Assembly (NCBI GenBank): GCA_002433075.1
Contig: DJHM01000041.1
Location: 62,001 to 126,000 of the forward strand
Reading direction: 5' to 3'
Source: Latescibacteria bacterium UBA6620
GTDB lineage: Bacteria; Latescibacterota; UBA2968
DNA length: 64,000 nucleotides
The notes under the pieces: model-generated
What the model was told of the DNA's origin: nothing
What the model saw: the letters and a program-made list of their open reading frames with translations, nothing else
The model's database searches: none
Shown: positions 15,308 to 24,317 of the stretch, in pieces
Layout: each line of letters opens with the position of its first letter
How positions within the stretch are numbered: the first letter of the stretch is position 1
Position numbers and translations under genes: made by a program

Positions 15308-16414
15308 ATGAAAATCACATCCCTCGAACTGATCCCCGTCTTCGCGACACGTGAGATGGGCAAATCGGGCCCGTCCGACCCCGAGAAGTCCATCTCCCAT
15401 CACGTCATTCTGTTCGTCCATACCGACGAAGGGATCACGGGTCTCGGAGAGATGTCGGACATCAACTTCGATCCTACGCCCGACACGATTGAGAAGCTCG
15501 GTGCACGACTGTCTTCGGTCCTCGTGGGCAAGAACCCGCTCGAGCTCAACGCGATTCAGGTCGAGCTCTACCAGCAGACGTGGGAACATCAGGTCACCTG
15601 CGGGGTCGACATCGCCCTTCACGACCTCATCGGCAAAGCCCTCGACGTGCCCGTCTACCAGTTGCTCGGGGGAAAGGTCCGCGATCGAATCGCCTTCGCC
15701 TACCCGATCAAACCCTGCAAGGTCCCGGCGGATGTCGACGCGAACCTCGACCGCATCGATTGGATTCAGGACCTCGGGCATCCCACGATTCGCTATTACT
15801 TCGGCGTCGATCTCTCCCTCGACGAGAAGTTTTTGAGCGAACTCCGAAAACGCTGGGGCGACAAGGTCGAGATCAACGCCCTCGACGCCAGCGGCCGGTT
15901 CGAAGTCGAGGAAGCCATCGACATCATCCGACGATTCTCTCAGTTCGAACCGAACCTCTTCGAATCTCCGCTCAAGGGACGCTACGACCGACCGATGGAA
16001 GACTGGGTTGCCGTCCGCGAAGCCGTCGACACCCCCATCAGCGAGCACCTTTCGGAGTACGAGGTCGCCGCTCGCTACGCCGCCCATCACGCCGTCGACG
16101 TCTTCAACATCGGCCCCGGCTACATCGGGATCACAGCCACAGAAAAGGTGTTCGGCCTCGTCGAGGTCTTCGGACTCCAGGCCCTCCTTGGAAGTACCGT
16201 CGAAATGTCCATCGGCACGGCCGGTCGCGCACACCTTGCCGCTGCGCTTCCCAACATCCATTACCCCTGCTACCCGGCAGGGCCGGTCGTCTACGACGAA
16301 CAGATCGTCAAGGAACGTGTCCGGTATGAATCCGGGCACCTCATCGTCCCGGACGGCCCGGGTCTCGGCGTCGAAATCGACGAAGACAGACTTCGGGCTC
16401 AACGCCTGGATTGA
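15308..16414 (+). CDS. Mandelate racemase/muconate lactonizing enzyme-like protein, KxK motif absent
   Basis: A 368-residue enolase-superfamily protein not close to the pair at 7609/8978. It has a capping domain with HTDEGITGLGE (38-48), metal ligands Asp193 (INALD), Glu219 (LFESP) and Glu246 (ISEH), and a C-terminal strand LGSTVEMSIG. In MLE and dipeptide-epimerase relatives a Lys-x-Lys supplies acid/base; at that place it has IRYYFGVD (Arg162-Tyr-Tyr164). That leaves the mechanism open, for example a dehydratase using another base or a non-catalytic relative. It is followed 18 bases later by a sialidase-like gene, so the two are probably cotranscribed. Confidence 0.82.
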   Translation: MKITSLELIPVFATREMGKSGPSDPEKSISHHVILFVHTDEGITGLGEMSDINFDPTPDTIEKLGARLSSVLVGKNPLELNAIQVELYQQTWEHQVTCGVDIALHDLIGKALDVPVYQLLGGKVRDRIAFAYPIKPCKVPADVDANLDRIDWIQDLGHPTIRYYFGVDLSLDEKFLSELRKRWGDKVEINALDASGRFEVEEAIDIIRRFSQFEPNLFESPLKGRYDRPMEDWVAVREAVDTPISEHLSEYEVAARYAAHHAVDVFNIGPGYIGITATEKVFGLVEVFGLQALLGSTVEMSIGTAGRAHLAAALPNIHYPCYPAGPVVYDEQIVKERVRYESGHLIVPDGPGLGVEIDEDRLRAQRLD

Positions 16415-16432
16415 ACTCTGGGAAAACCTGTA

Positions 16433-17503
16433 GTGTTCGAGCACGTGGTGGTTTCATCGAAACCGGGCCGATATCACGGCTGGCCAGCCAACAATGGAAT
16501 CTGGTCGTGGGAAAACGACATCCTGGTAGGGTTCACACAGGGAAGTTACGTCCAGCAGAAGGGACACAGCATCGATGGGATACAGGAAAACCATCTGGCC
16601 AGAAGTGTCGATGGCGGACATACGTGGCGCGCGTATCGTCCGGAAGGCTACCTGACAGACGGAAACCAGAAGTACCGTGGAGGCGACAAGCAGCCCCTGG
16701 AAACACCGTTGAACTTCCTCGACTCGCAACTGGTCGTAAAAGTGTTCTCTCAGGGATATCACGGAACGGATGATCCCATCGGCGGATTCTTCTTCAGTCC
16801 GGATCGAGGAGATACTTGGAAGGGGCCCCACGCCTTCACCGGTCTCTACGACGGAGAAGGCCTCCAGAACCGGATCCTGTCAGCGAGAACAGCCTATCTC
16901 CCTCAGAGCGAGAGTGAGTGTCTGTTCTTCATCTCCGCCAAGCCCCCGGTGGACAATGAGAATGGGAATCGGGTCGGATGTATGGTGACCCGAGACGGCG
17001 GCCGGTCCTTCGAGTTCGTCTCCTGGGTGACTCCGGAGGACGCGAAGGCCGTTGCGATTATGCCTCAAGCGGTCCAACGATCGAAAGACACCTTCGTGCT
17101 TGCCTACCGGAAAATCTTCAAGAACCACGATGGCGACGCAGCGATCGAAATCTACAGGTCCGAGGACAGATGCCGGTCGTGGCAGTTCTCCAGCACGGTG
17201 GAAACGACCGAGCCTCATTCCAATCCGCCCGCCCTGGTCGCGATGGCAGATGGCCGTCTCTGCTGTGCTTACGGCGACCGAAACACCCACAGGATCAAGG
17301 CGCGACTGAGTGAAGACGAGGGTGCGACCTGGAGCCCGGAGATTGTCCTTCGAGACGACTACTACAAGTGTCACGATCGCGATACGGATCTCGGATACGT
17401 AAGTATGGTGGAGCGACCCGATGGGCGACTGGTGGCCGTTTACTATTGGGCAACCAAGGAACACGATGAGCAACATATCGCGGCCACGATATGGCAGCCC
17501 TGA
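16433..17503 (+). CDS. Sialidase/BNR-repeat family protein
   Basis: 356 residues with GTG start; the TAG at 16431-16433 of its own frame region excludes earlier starts. Asp-box-like motifs recur: SVDGGHTW, SPDRGDTW, TRDGGRSF, SEDRCRSW and SEDEGATW. This is the hallmark of six-bladed sialidase-type propellers. An Arg-Ile-Pro style sialidase motif is not clear, so sialic acid as substrate is unproven. Many environmental homologues are annotated as exo-alpha-sialidase but act on unknown glycans. No signal peptide was seen. It lies between the MLE-like gene and a solute-binding protein. Confidence 0.7.
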   Translation: MFEHVVVSSKPGRYHGWPANNGIWSWENDILVGFTQGSYVQQKGHSIDGIQENHLARSVDGGHTWRAYRPEGYLTDGNQKYRGGDKQPLETPLNFLDSQLVVKVFSQGYHGTDDPIGGFFFSPDRGDTWKGPHAFTGLYDGEGLQNRILSARTAYLPQSESECLFFISAKPPVDNENGNRVGCMVTRDGGRSFEFVSWVTPEDAKAVAIMPQAVQRSKDTFVLAYRKIFKNHDGDAAIEIYRSEDRCRSWQFSSTVETTEPHSNPPALVAMADGRLCCAYGDRNTHRIKARLSEDEGATWSPEIVLRDDYYKCHDRDTDLGYVSMVERPDGRLVAVYYWATKEHDEQHIAATIWQP

Positions 17504-17561
17504 CTCTCATCAGGCTCTTCTGAGGGTAAAGAGATTCCTGTCACGTCAACGGAGTGGAAAT

Positions 17562-18302
17562 ATGCTGGTCCAGATTCTTGCCTCGATTCTAATCTCCATC
17601 GGTGCTGAGGCTCAACAGGCCGTCACGGTCTACGGAGACAAGGAATATCGACCCTACGCCTACGAGGAAAACGGAGAGGCCAGAGGCATCTACGTCGACA
17701 TTCTCGAAACCGCGTTCGCTCGAATGGCCGACTACGAGGTGAACGTCGTGATGGTTCCCTGGAAGAGGGGTCTCGACTACATCCGGAAAGGAACGGGACT
17801 GGCTCTCTTTCCGCCCTATCACGCACCGGATCGGGACTCGTGGATGCTGTTCTCGGAACCCATCCTCGAGGAGCAGGTCGTTATCTTCGGCAAGGAGGAG
17901 ACGCTCGCCGAAAGGAAAAACTGGCCGGAAGATTTCCTGGGGTTACGGGCCGGAATGAACAGCGGGTTCAGTTTGACTGCACTGGGTGGGGATCGATTCG
18001 CTCAAGCGTGTCGGAGTGGAGAGATCGATCTACAGGAGGTCAACAGCACCGAACAGAACCTGAAGAAGCTGTCGTTGGGACGAATTCACTTCTATCTCAA
18101 CGATCGCCTGACCGACATCGGCAAGTTTCCTTCGGTCCAGCGTGGAATGGTTACCGCGTCCAACAACGGTCATCTCGGCTTCACGCGAGTGGATGGAGAC
18201 TACCCGTATCTCCGGGACTTCAAGAAATCTTTCGACGCCACGATCAGAGAAATGAAAGATTCGGGCGAAATCGATCGGATCGTGAAAGACTACCTGAAAT
18301 GA
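17562..18302 (+). CDS. Extracellular solute-binding protein, family 3 (orphan)
   Basis: 246 residues from ATG 17562, chosen because GGAGTGG precedes it and it starts a signal peptide (MLVQILASILISIGAEA, cleavage before QQA). The frame is open upstream in the preceding gene's end. The mature part has the family pattern VTVYGDKEYRPYAYEENGEARGIYVDIL, VVMVPWKRGLDYIRKG, FSEPILEEQVVIF and a C-terminal MKDSGEIDRIVKDYL, typical of PBPb/SBP_bac_3 proteins. These bind amino acids or small organics in the periplasm. No permease or ATPase gene is nearby, so it may work with a distant transporter or as a sensor. Confidence 0.8.
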   Translation: MLVQILASILISIGAEAQQAVTVYGDKEYRPYAYEENGEARGIYVDILETAFARMADYEVNVVMVPWKRGLDYIRKGTGLALFPPYHAPDRDSWMLFSEPILEEQVVIFGKEETLAERKNWPEDFLGLRAGMNSGFSLTALGGDRFAQACRSGEIDLQEVNSTEQNLKKLSLGRIHFYLNDRLTDIGKFPSVQRGMVTASNNGHLGFTRVDGDYPYLRDFKKSFDATIREMKDSGEIDRIVKDYLK

Positions 18303-18321
18303 ATGAGAGCGAGCTCAGGGA

Positions 18322-19926
18322 ATGGATCCCCTGATTCAGTACGACCACTTCTACACCAACGCAGAGATCGATGCGTTTGCGAACGAGCTGGCCGAACGGT
18401 ATCCGGATCTCTGTCGCTTCGGATCTCTCGGAACGTCCCGTGACGGTCAGGCCATCCCGCTGCTCACCCTCACGGACTTCACAACCGGAGTACCCGAAGA
18501 TCGCCCCGGCTTCGTTATCCACGCCGGCATCCACGCACACGAGCCCGCCTCCGCGCACGGTGCGCTCTACACCGCTCTGCAACTCGCCGAGAACCATCCC
18601 AAGGACGACCTCCTCGCTCGAGTCGCTTTTTATATCACCCCTCGCCTGTGCCCGGACGCCAGTGAGTTCTGCATCGCCACCTCTACGCGTGTCCGCAGCC
18701 GCACGGATTTCGAGAACCGCGAACCCAACGTCGTCTATCCGGAAGACATCGACGGAAACGGTCTGATCCTGACGATCCGGCAGGAGCATCCGGATGGAAC
18801 TCTCGTCCTCGACAAGGAGGAACCCCGGCTGCTCGTCCAGAGACGCGCTGATTCTTCCGGCCCCTTCTATCGAACGTTCCCCGAAGGTCTTATCTTCGAC
18901 TGGGACGGCGGCGACCGAATCCTGCAAGGGGGCCTGCAGTCGTTTATCCCCGATCCTGCGCTCGCCGGAGGCGGCAACTACGACTGGAACCGAAACTGGT
19001 CCTACAACTGGAAGCCCGAACAAACCGGCGCCGGAGAGTATCCGTTCAGCGAACCCGAGTTGAAACAGTTCGCCAACTTCCTGTTCGGTCATTCACGGAT
19101 CTTTGCCGTGCTGGGCTATCACTGCGGCCACGAATCCGTCATTCGTCCCCCCGCCAGCGGTTCGCGTTCGGATCTTTATCCCGAAGACGATCGTCTGATC
19201 GAAGAACTCGCCCAGGTCGGCGTCGCGTGCACGCACACGCCGATCCTGCCCATCGTCACGGATGACAGCCCGGGGAAAGGCGGTCACTCCCTCGACACGA
19301 TCTACCACCACCTGGGAGTCGTGGGCCTCGAGCTGGAACTCGGTACCGTCACCAACGACGCCGGCCTGACCACGGAGGAGTTCCTCGAATGGAAGGATGG
19401 GGATGCGGACCGGTGGAATCGCCGGCTTCTGGCGTGGTGGGATGAACGTGGGCAGCCCGAGCCCCTGTTCGAGCCGTGGCATCCGTTCGACCATCCACAG
19501 CTCGGAAGGGTCGAGATCGGCGGATGGCATTACACGGCGTGGGACAATCCGCTCGTTTCCGCACTCGAGCCAACCCTGGAAGGCTGCCATCACTTCACGC
19601 TCGAGCTTGCAGAACGCCATCCGCACGTTCGCGTCGAACGTATCGAGAGAAACGGCAACGGCCTGTCCGTTTCAATCGCCAACCGAGGACAACTGCCCAC
19701 GAATGTCACCCGGAGGGGGAGCGATCTCCATCGGATACGCCCGGTCGAAGTACGGCTGTCCGTAGAAGGCAAGAGTCTGCCCGGCCAGAGGATCGATCAT
19801 CTATCTACGGGAAGTGAAGCGGTGGTGGAATTTTCCTGCGAGGGCGGTCCTGCTGAACTCATCGTCGATGGAGGCGCCGGGGGACGTGTTCGTCAACAGG
19901 TCGACCCTCTGGACAAAGCCGGGTGA
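18322..19926 (+). CDS. M14 family zinc carboxypeptidase-like protein
   Basis: 534 residues. Opening motifs are typical of M14: RYPDLCRFGSLGTSRDGQAIPLLTL, then the zinc motif His71-x-x-Glu74 in GIHAHEPASA. The distal His sits in GYHCGHESVIRPP (about residue 269), and a candidate catalytic Glu in VVGLELELGT. An insertion (VYPEDIDGNGLILTIRQEHPDG, 135-156) lies between the two zinc motifs, as seen in environmental M14 proteins annotated only as carboxypeptidase. The last 100 residues look like a beta-sandwich. There is no signal peptide. It converges with the PhyH gene across a 41-base gap. Confidence 0.8.
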   Translation: MDPLIQYDHFYTNAEIDAFANELAERYPDLCRFGSLGTSRDGQAIPLLTLTDFTTGVPEDRPGFVIHAGIHAHEPASAHGALYTALQLAENHPKDDLLARVAFYITPRLCPDASEFCIATSTRVRSRTDFENREPNVVYPEDIDGNGLILTIRQEHPDGTLVLDKEEPRLLVQRRADSSGPFYRTFPEGLIFDWDGGDRILQGGLQSFIPDPALAGGGNYDWNRNWSYNWKPEQTGAGEYPFSEPELKQFANFLFGHSRIFAVLGYHCGHESVIRPPASGSRSDLYPEDDRLIEELAQVGVACTHTPILPIVTDDSPGKGGHSLDTIYHHLGVVGLELELGTVTNDAGLTTEEFLEWKDGDADRWNRRLLAWWDERGQPEPLFEPWHPFDHPQLGRVEIGGWHYTAWDNPLVSALEPTLEGCHHFTLELAERHPHVRVERIERNGNGLSVSIANRGQLPTNVTRRGSDLHRIRPVEVRLSVEGKSLPGQRIDHLSTGSEAVVEFSCEGGPAELIVDGGAGGRVRQQVDPLDKAG

Positions 19927-19967
19927 AATAACGAAGAAGCCCCTTCCATTCACCTGTCATCAGCCTC

Positions 19968-20957
19968 TCAATCCGTCTCGAAGGCCCACGCATCCCACAT
20001 ATTGTCGGCGGTGGCCGGTTCGTCTTCACGGAAGTTGCGAGCGTCGATCCACCACTGCTTTTCAGCCCCGGGCCCGAACTCGTCGTCGTCGAACCAGGTC
20101 CTGCCGTCCCGCTGATAGTCGCAGGGTACGACCAGACGCAGGATGGGTCGGCCGAGTTCCGCAGAGTGATTGACGCCCGTTGAGTGGATCAGTCGTGGAT
20201 GCCAGAAAACGACGTCTCCCGCGTGACCCGGGAATTCCAGAGGGGCGATCTCTCTCAATGCAGAGTCCCGGGCTTCCCAGTATCCATCCTCGCGATCCGG
20301 CCCGATGTCTGTCCCGAATACCGTATCCCAGTGCGGGTGCAGGAGACGATGCGAGCCCGGCCAGATCGTGAAGCCGCCGCATCGTGCGGGCACTTCGTCC
20401 ACAAGCACCATCGCAGTCAGCTGTGACCCGATGTGGTCCGCGTGCGGAGCCAGCCTGCCCGCGGTACCGGGTCGGTGCGGAAACTTGCTATAGACGCCAC
20501 GTACCCGACTCAACCGTTTCACTGGCGAACCTGTGAATCGAGACACGGTCTCCAGCATCCGGGGATGATTCCCGATCTTGTCGACGAGAAACGGTTCGGT
20601 CCCGATCCCCCCGCGCGACCGCATTCTCCATCCGCCGTTCTTGATCGGCCCGAGTGCTTCTTCGTCTTCCTCGGTCCAACCCTCATCCAGTACTGCGAAC
20701 CACGTCTCGGAATCGTCGCGCTGGCAGATCCCTCGAGGGACGTTCTCCCAGACGTAGTCGACGATCCGCTCGAAGGTCTCGGGTTCGTCGAGCAACCCCC
20801 GCTTGACGACGTAGCCGTGCTCCTTAAAATGGGCCGCCTCGGCTTCGCTCAGCGTCGGTGAGCCATTCGTGAAATCGGGATCCTCGAAAACCACAGCATC
20901 GCCGTATTCAATGTCCTGTGAAATGTCGCGGGAGCAGGGATGTTTTCGAGCGTTCAT
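19968..20957 (-). CDS. Phytanoyl-CoA dioxygenase (PhyH) family protein with canonical triad
   Basis: 329 residues. The fold start LSEAEAAHFKEHGYVVKRGLLDEPE lies at 37-61. The iron site is complete: His172-Ala-Asp174 (PHADH) and His258 (LIHSTG). There is a strand CGGFTIWPGSH (193-203) and an Arg (ILRLVVP) for 2-oxoglutarate. It should therefore be an active Fe(II)/2-oxoglutarate hydroxylase. The substrate is unknown. It stands alone on the minus strand between plus-strand genes, and the DNA upstream leads into a pseudogene. Confidence 0.85.
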   Translation of the reverse strand: MNARKHPCSRDISQDIEYGDAVVFEDPDFTNGSPTLSEAEAAHFKEHGYVVKRGLLDEPETFERIVDYVWENVPRGICQRDDSETWFAVLDEGWTEEDEEALGPIKNGGWRMRSRGGIGTEPFLVDKIGNHPRMLETVSRFTGSPVKRLSRVRGVYSKFPHRPGTAGRLAPHADHIGSQLTAMVLVDEVPARCGGFTIWPGSHRLLHPHWDTVFGTDIGPDREDGYWEARDSALREIAPLEFPGHAGDVVFWHPRLIHSTGVNHSAELGRPILRLVVPCDYQRDGRTWFDDDEFGPGAEKQWWIDARNFREDEPATADNMWDAWAFETD

Positions 20958-21085
20958 TGTGGTTCCGTCGGTTCAGTAAGGCCTCGATCGTTGGTCAGAA
21001 AAGTAAGTTCATTCCTCTGCTTTACAATTGAGAAAATAGCACCAGATACTGCTACATCACCGAATCGACCAGGGAGGACATATTC

Positions 21086-21525
21086 CAGATCAACCTGCTG
21101 TCTTCACAGGGACCTGCCTTTGCGGTCAAGTCGAGATCGAGGTTACAGGTCCACCGAACGCGGCCGGGTACTGTCACTGCGAAAACTGCCGAACCTGGCA
21201 CGCGGCACCCGTCAACGCGTATACCGTCTGGCTCGATGAAAACGTCCGAATCGTGAAGGGCGAGTCGGCTCTCAGCAAAACCCACACGGACGAAGCCGTC
21301 GTCACTGGTGCTCGAATTGCGGGTCGGGACTACTCAACCGGATTCGCGGCGGTCGGACTGTCGTCTACGCGGCGGTCCTTGTGGCGTCCGGCTACGTCCA
21401 CGAGGCAGACTTTCACATTCACTGCGACGAGCGCGTTCTCGACGTGAACGATGGGCTCCCAAAGTATGTCGATATGCCGTCAGAGTATCGTGCTCAGGTG
21501 AGACGCTCGACGAGCCAACCGTGAG
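21086..21525 (+). pseudogene. GFA/CENP-V family protein, frameshifted
   Basis: Two reading frames together spell a GFA-type zinc protein. The first frame gives GTCLCGQVEIEV, then YCHCENCRTWHAAPVNAYTVW. The second frame takes over near 21290 and gives RRHWCSNCGSGL, DGLPKYVDMPSEY and a stop at 21523-21525. All expected cysteines (CxC, CxCxxC, CxxC) are there. No ATG, GTG or TTG start precedes the first motif in frame, so the 5' end is also damaged or unusual. The family includes glutathione-dependent formaldehyde-activating enzyme-like proteins. It is either a real pseudogene or carries a sequencing indel. Confidence 0.78.
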
Positions 21526-21588
21526 TGGAATCCATCGGTCTTGAAATATGGAGTGATTTAGGATGATCGCTGAGAGGAGGGCAAAGAG

Positions 21589-22077
21589 GTGAACCTCGAC
21601 AGCCTCCGTATCAAACCGGCCGAGCCCGAAGAAGCCGAATTTCTGGCGAATGTGATTCTGGATGCCGACCGGGACCGCCTCTCCGAGGACCCCGACTGGG
21701 ACGAAGCCGCCTGGCTCGCTAACCTGCGCGCCGCTGCCGAGCGGGAGGTCGCCGGCAAGGTCGAACACAGCATCACCAGTGTGATCGTCCTGGACGGTGA
21801 GCGCATCGGACGGCTGCGCGTAATTCTACCCGGAGACGAAATTCACGTCGCGGGCATCCAGATTCATCCGTCCTACCAGGGGAAGGGGATCGGGTCGAAA
21901 GTTCTGGGCATCGTGATCGAGGAAGCCGAAACGGCCGATCTCCCTGTCACGCTCGAGGTCGGCAAGGACAATCCCGACGCAAAGCGACTTTATGAGCGAC
22001 TCGGATTCCAGGTCGCCCAAGATCGCAAGGTCCGGGAGTTGATGAGACTCTCATGCCCCTCGGGGTCAACCAGGTAG
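21589..22077 (+). CDS. GNAT family N-acetyltransferase
   Basis: 162 residues, GTG start at 21589 set by a good ribosome site (AGGAGGG, 8 bases upstream). The GNAT acetyl-CoA motif is clear: VAGIQIHPSYQGKGIGSKVL (Q-x-x-G-x-G) near residues 85-104. It is followed by DNPDAKRLYERLGFQV near the C-terminus, the usual motif B. The first helix (RIKPAEPEEAEFLANVI) is standard. The substrate, protein or small molecule, cannot be inferred. It stands just before a toxin-antitoxin pair in a stretch with several broken genes. Confidence 0.88.
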   Translation: MNLDSLRIKPAEPEEAEFLANVILDADRDRLSEDPDWDEAAWLANLRAAAEREVAGKVEHSITSVIVLDGERIGRLRVILPGDEIHVAGIQIHPSYQGKGIGSKVLGIVIEEAETADLPVTLEVGKDNPDAKRLYERLGFQVAQDRKVRELMRLSCPSGSTR

Positions 22078-22147
22078 CCTTCTGCCTTAATGAGGTCGAA
22101 GGGGGTGACTATGTTTTACACTGGAAGACGGGTTGTGAGGGGACGTG

Positions 22148-22339
22148 ATGAAGGTTCGGGAAGTACTGAGGGTGTCGAACGATGACGGCTGGATGGTCGT
22201 CAAAGTCCGGGGCAGTCATCGCCAGCTCAAGCACCCGATCAAGCCTGGCACCGTAACGATCGCGGGAAACACCGGCGTGGATCTTCCCACTGGAACATTG
22301 AAAAGTATCCTGAAACAGGCCGGTCTTGAAACAGAATGA
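22148..22339 (+). CDS. hicA: HicA family toxin (mRNA interferase-like)
   Basis: 63 residues from ATG 22148; a GTG three bases earlier is in frame and possible, and GAGGGG lies upstream. It shows the HicA signature: a first helix VREVLRVSNDDGW, a strand, then GSHRQLKHP with the catalytic His, IAGNTGVDLPTGTLKSILKQAGL at the end. HicA degrades mRNA and is neutralised by HicB. The stop overlaps the hicB start (ATGA), as usual in this operon. Confidence 0.92.
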   Translation: MKVREVLRVSNDDGWMVVKVRGSHRQLKHPIKPGTVTIAGNTGVDLPTGTLKSILKQAGLETE

Positions 22340-22548
22340 AATACGTCTACATCATCGAGAAGGGTGAGTCTTCTTACGGCGCCTACGTTCCCGACCTGCC
22401 TGGTTGTGTGGCAGCGGGTGAAACGCGGGAAGAAGCGAAGAGGCTCATTCAGGAAGCCATCGGATTCCATATCGAAGGGCTGGAAAAGGACGGACTGCCG
22501 GCTCCAGAACCCAGGACCGAAGCGGACTACATCGAAGTTTCGGTCTGA
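22336..22548 (+). CDS. hicB: HicB family antitoxin (short form)
   Basis: 70 residues, start ATG 22336 overlapping the hicA stop by four bases. It has the HicB pattern YVYIIEKGESSYGAYVPDLPGCVAAGETREEAKRLIQEAIGFHIEGL, then LPAPEP. No C-terminal DNA-binding domain follows, so it is the short form that blocks the toxin but may need other means for autoregulation. The pair is likely functional and could stabilise the surrounding variable region. Confidence 0.92.
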   Translation: MKYVYIIEKGESSYGAYVPDLPGCVAAGETREEAKRLIQEAIGFHIEGLEKDGLPAPEPRTEADYIEVSV

Positions 22549-22829
22549 AAAGAATCACGATAGAGACCAATGATGATTATCGGTTTCACATAGCACTCCC
22601 AAGCTGACATTTTCTACAACGCCTTGTCTCACCGTGAGACCGGGCAGATGAAGCACCCGCTCGTCGTCCGACAGCGTGGCCCCCCAGGGGTCTGCCTCGG
22701 AAACTTGACCGAGTTGAGGGTGCTTCTTGTATGTACGCCCCTCCGAGCACCTCCTCGACAGCACGATTTCGGAAGATCGTATTCCGATATCCAAGTTATA
22801 TTGACAACCGTCAAACGAGGAGACCCGCG

Positions 22830-24317
22830 ATGCCCCGCGGACCCAAACGAACCCATTCTCACGATCACGCTGTCAAAACACGACGGCTCGAACGGCACTT
22901 GAGCGACCTCGGCCTTGCGAGCGAGGATCATTATCGCGATTGGTGTATTCACAACGGACTCAGCAAGGAGTAGCACAAGAGCCCCACTCAGCGGAAAAAG
23001 GAACTTGCGCTGGCGGACAGGCTGAAGGCAGGGTCCGCCCTCACTCGGAAACGACGAGGGACCCGCCATCCACAGAATACAATCACAGCGATCTACCGAG
23101 GCGAGCTCGCTGACGAGCCGATGGGCACGGAGTATCTGGACATCATCCGCGTGCTGTTCAGGTCTGAGGGCTACCCGATGAGGCGATCGGCTCTTCACGA
23201 CCTCCTTCTCCAGGTCGAACGCCACGGGAACCTGTTCGGTCTTGAACCTGTGATCCCCTTCTTCGGACCGACATCAGGGAACACCTTCGTGGAAGGCATC
23301 GGGATGCTCGCCCGCCACCTGCTCGCAACCTACGATGTCCCCTTCCTGATGGACGCCGCGTGCTTTCACCACAACGCGACCCAGGCCCGTCAACAGCAGG
23401 GTTGGTTCCGCCACATCGGGGACGGTCAGAACATTCGAACCGCCGACACCCCCGTCCGGCTGACCAAAATGATGGCGCACTGCTTTTCTCACGCCCCGGA
23501 CGGATTGCCGATCGAACGCGCCCTTCGCTGGGGCCAAGTCGTCGGCCAGGGCGGCAGTGAGTCCCTCGCACGAGCCGTGATGAGTTCTCGACTCGGAGCG
23601 ACCTTCGAGCACGAGGATTTCTGGGAAACGGTCATCACGTTCTCCGTGAATAACCCGATGATAGACCCGTCCCTGGTCGATCCCATTATCGATTTCATCC
23701 ACAACACGAAGTACATCCCTCGTGAGATCGTACTGCCCGGCGGACAGACACGGCGCGTAGGCCCTCGCCAGCCGAACTTCTCGGTCAAGGGACGGAGTGT
23801 CGAAAAGCTGCTCGAGCAGATGGAGGAATGGCACGACGACGTCGGCCTGGAAATCGCAGCCGAGGAAGATCTGGGCCAGGGACGCAAGGACCCTGTTGTA
23901 TGGGATCGGTCCTGGATCCGCCCCCTCCGAATCCAGGAGGAGGTCCCACAGACCGGGGAGGTCCTTACTTGGAACGTGCAGGAGCTGACGAGCAGTCGAG
24001 AGCTGATCACTGAGGGTCGTCAAATGAAGCACTGCGCAGCGCCCTACGCGAAGAACTGTCGCAGCGGCAAAGCGTCCATCTGGTCGCTCAACGTCATCGA
24101 CGAAAACAAGGAACGGCATTCCGTGATGACCGTCGCCGTCGACGTGAAGGGCAAAGCCGTCACACAAGTCAGGGGACGTTTCAACATCGCGCCCGTCGGC
24201 AAGGCCAGAAGTGCTAAACAGCAGACGCTGAACGCGGCCTACCTCAGGCTCCTCAAGAGATCTAAACGCATCCTGAAACGATGGATGACCCAGGAAGGGC
24301 TGAAACTTCGATGTTAG
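22830..24317 (+). pseudogene. PcfJ-like protein with an in-frame amber stop at codon 48
   Basis: An ATG at 22830 with a strong ribosome site (GAGGAG, 7 bases) opens a frame reading MPRGPKRTHSHDHAVKTR and LGLASEDHYRDWCIHNGL. TAG at 22971-22973 interrupts it. The same frame then continues uninterrupted to 24317 (KSPTQRKKELALADRLKAG, then about 400 residues). The C-terminal region has the PcfJ hallmark: ITEGRQMKHCAAPYAKNCRSGKASIWSLN, then VTQVRGRFN. PcfJ-like proteins are of unknown function and common on plasmids and mobile regions. The 3' part alone could start at 23121. Either a nonsense mutation, suppression/readthrough, or a sequence error. It follows hicAB after 281 bases in which I saw no gene. 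Confidence 0.72.

Noticed and set aside
15059..16444. Long minus-strand open frame of 461 codons
   Set aside because: Shadow of the MLE-like gene; rich in Asp/Val/Gly without domain pattern, while the plus strand has conserved enolase-superfamily ligands.
21589..22548. Idea that GNAT plus hicAB form a GNAT-type toxin-antitoxin system
   Set aside because: The GNAT protein is not paired with an RHH antitoxin, and HicA/HicB already form a complete pair.
22555..22794. Minus-strand frame of 79 codons before the PcfJ-like gene
   Set aside because: Protein-like in places, but no ribosome site, no recognised motif and no coding neighbours on that strand.
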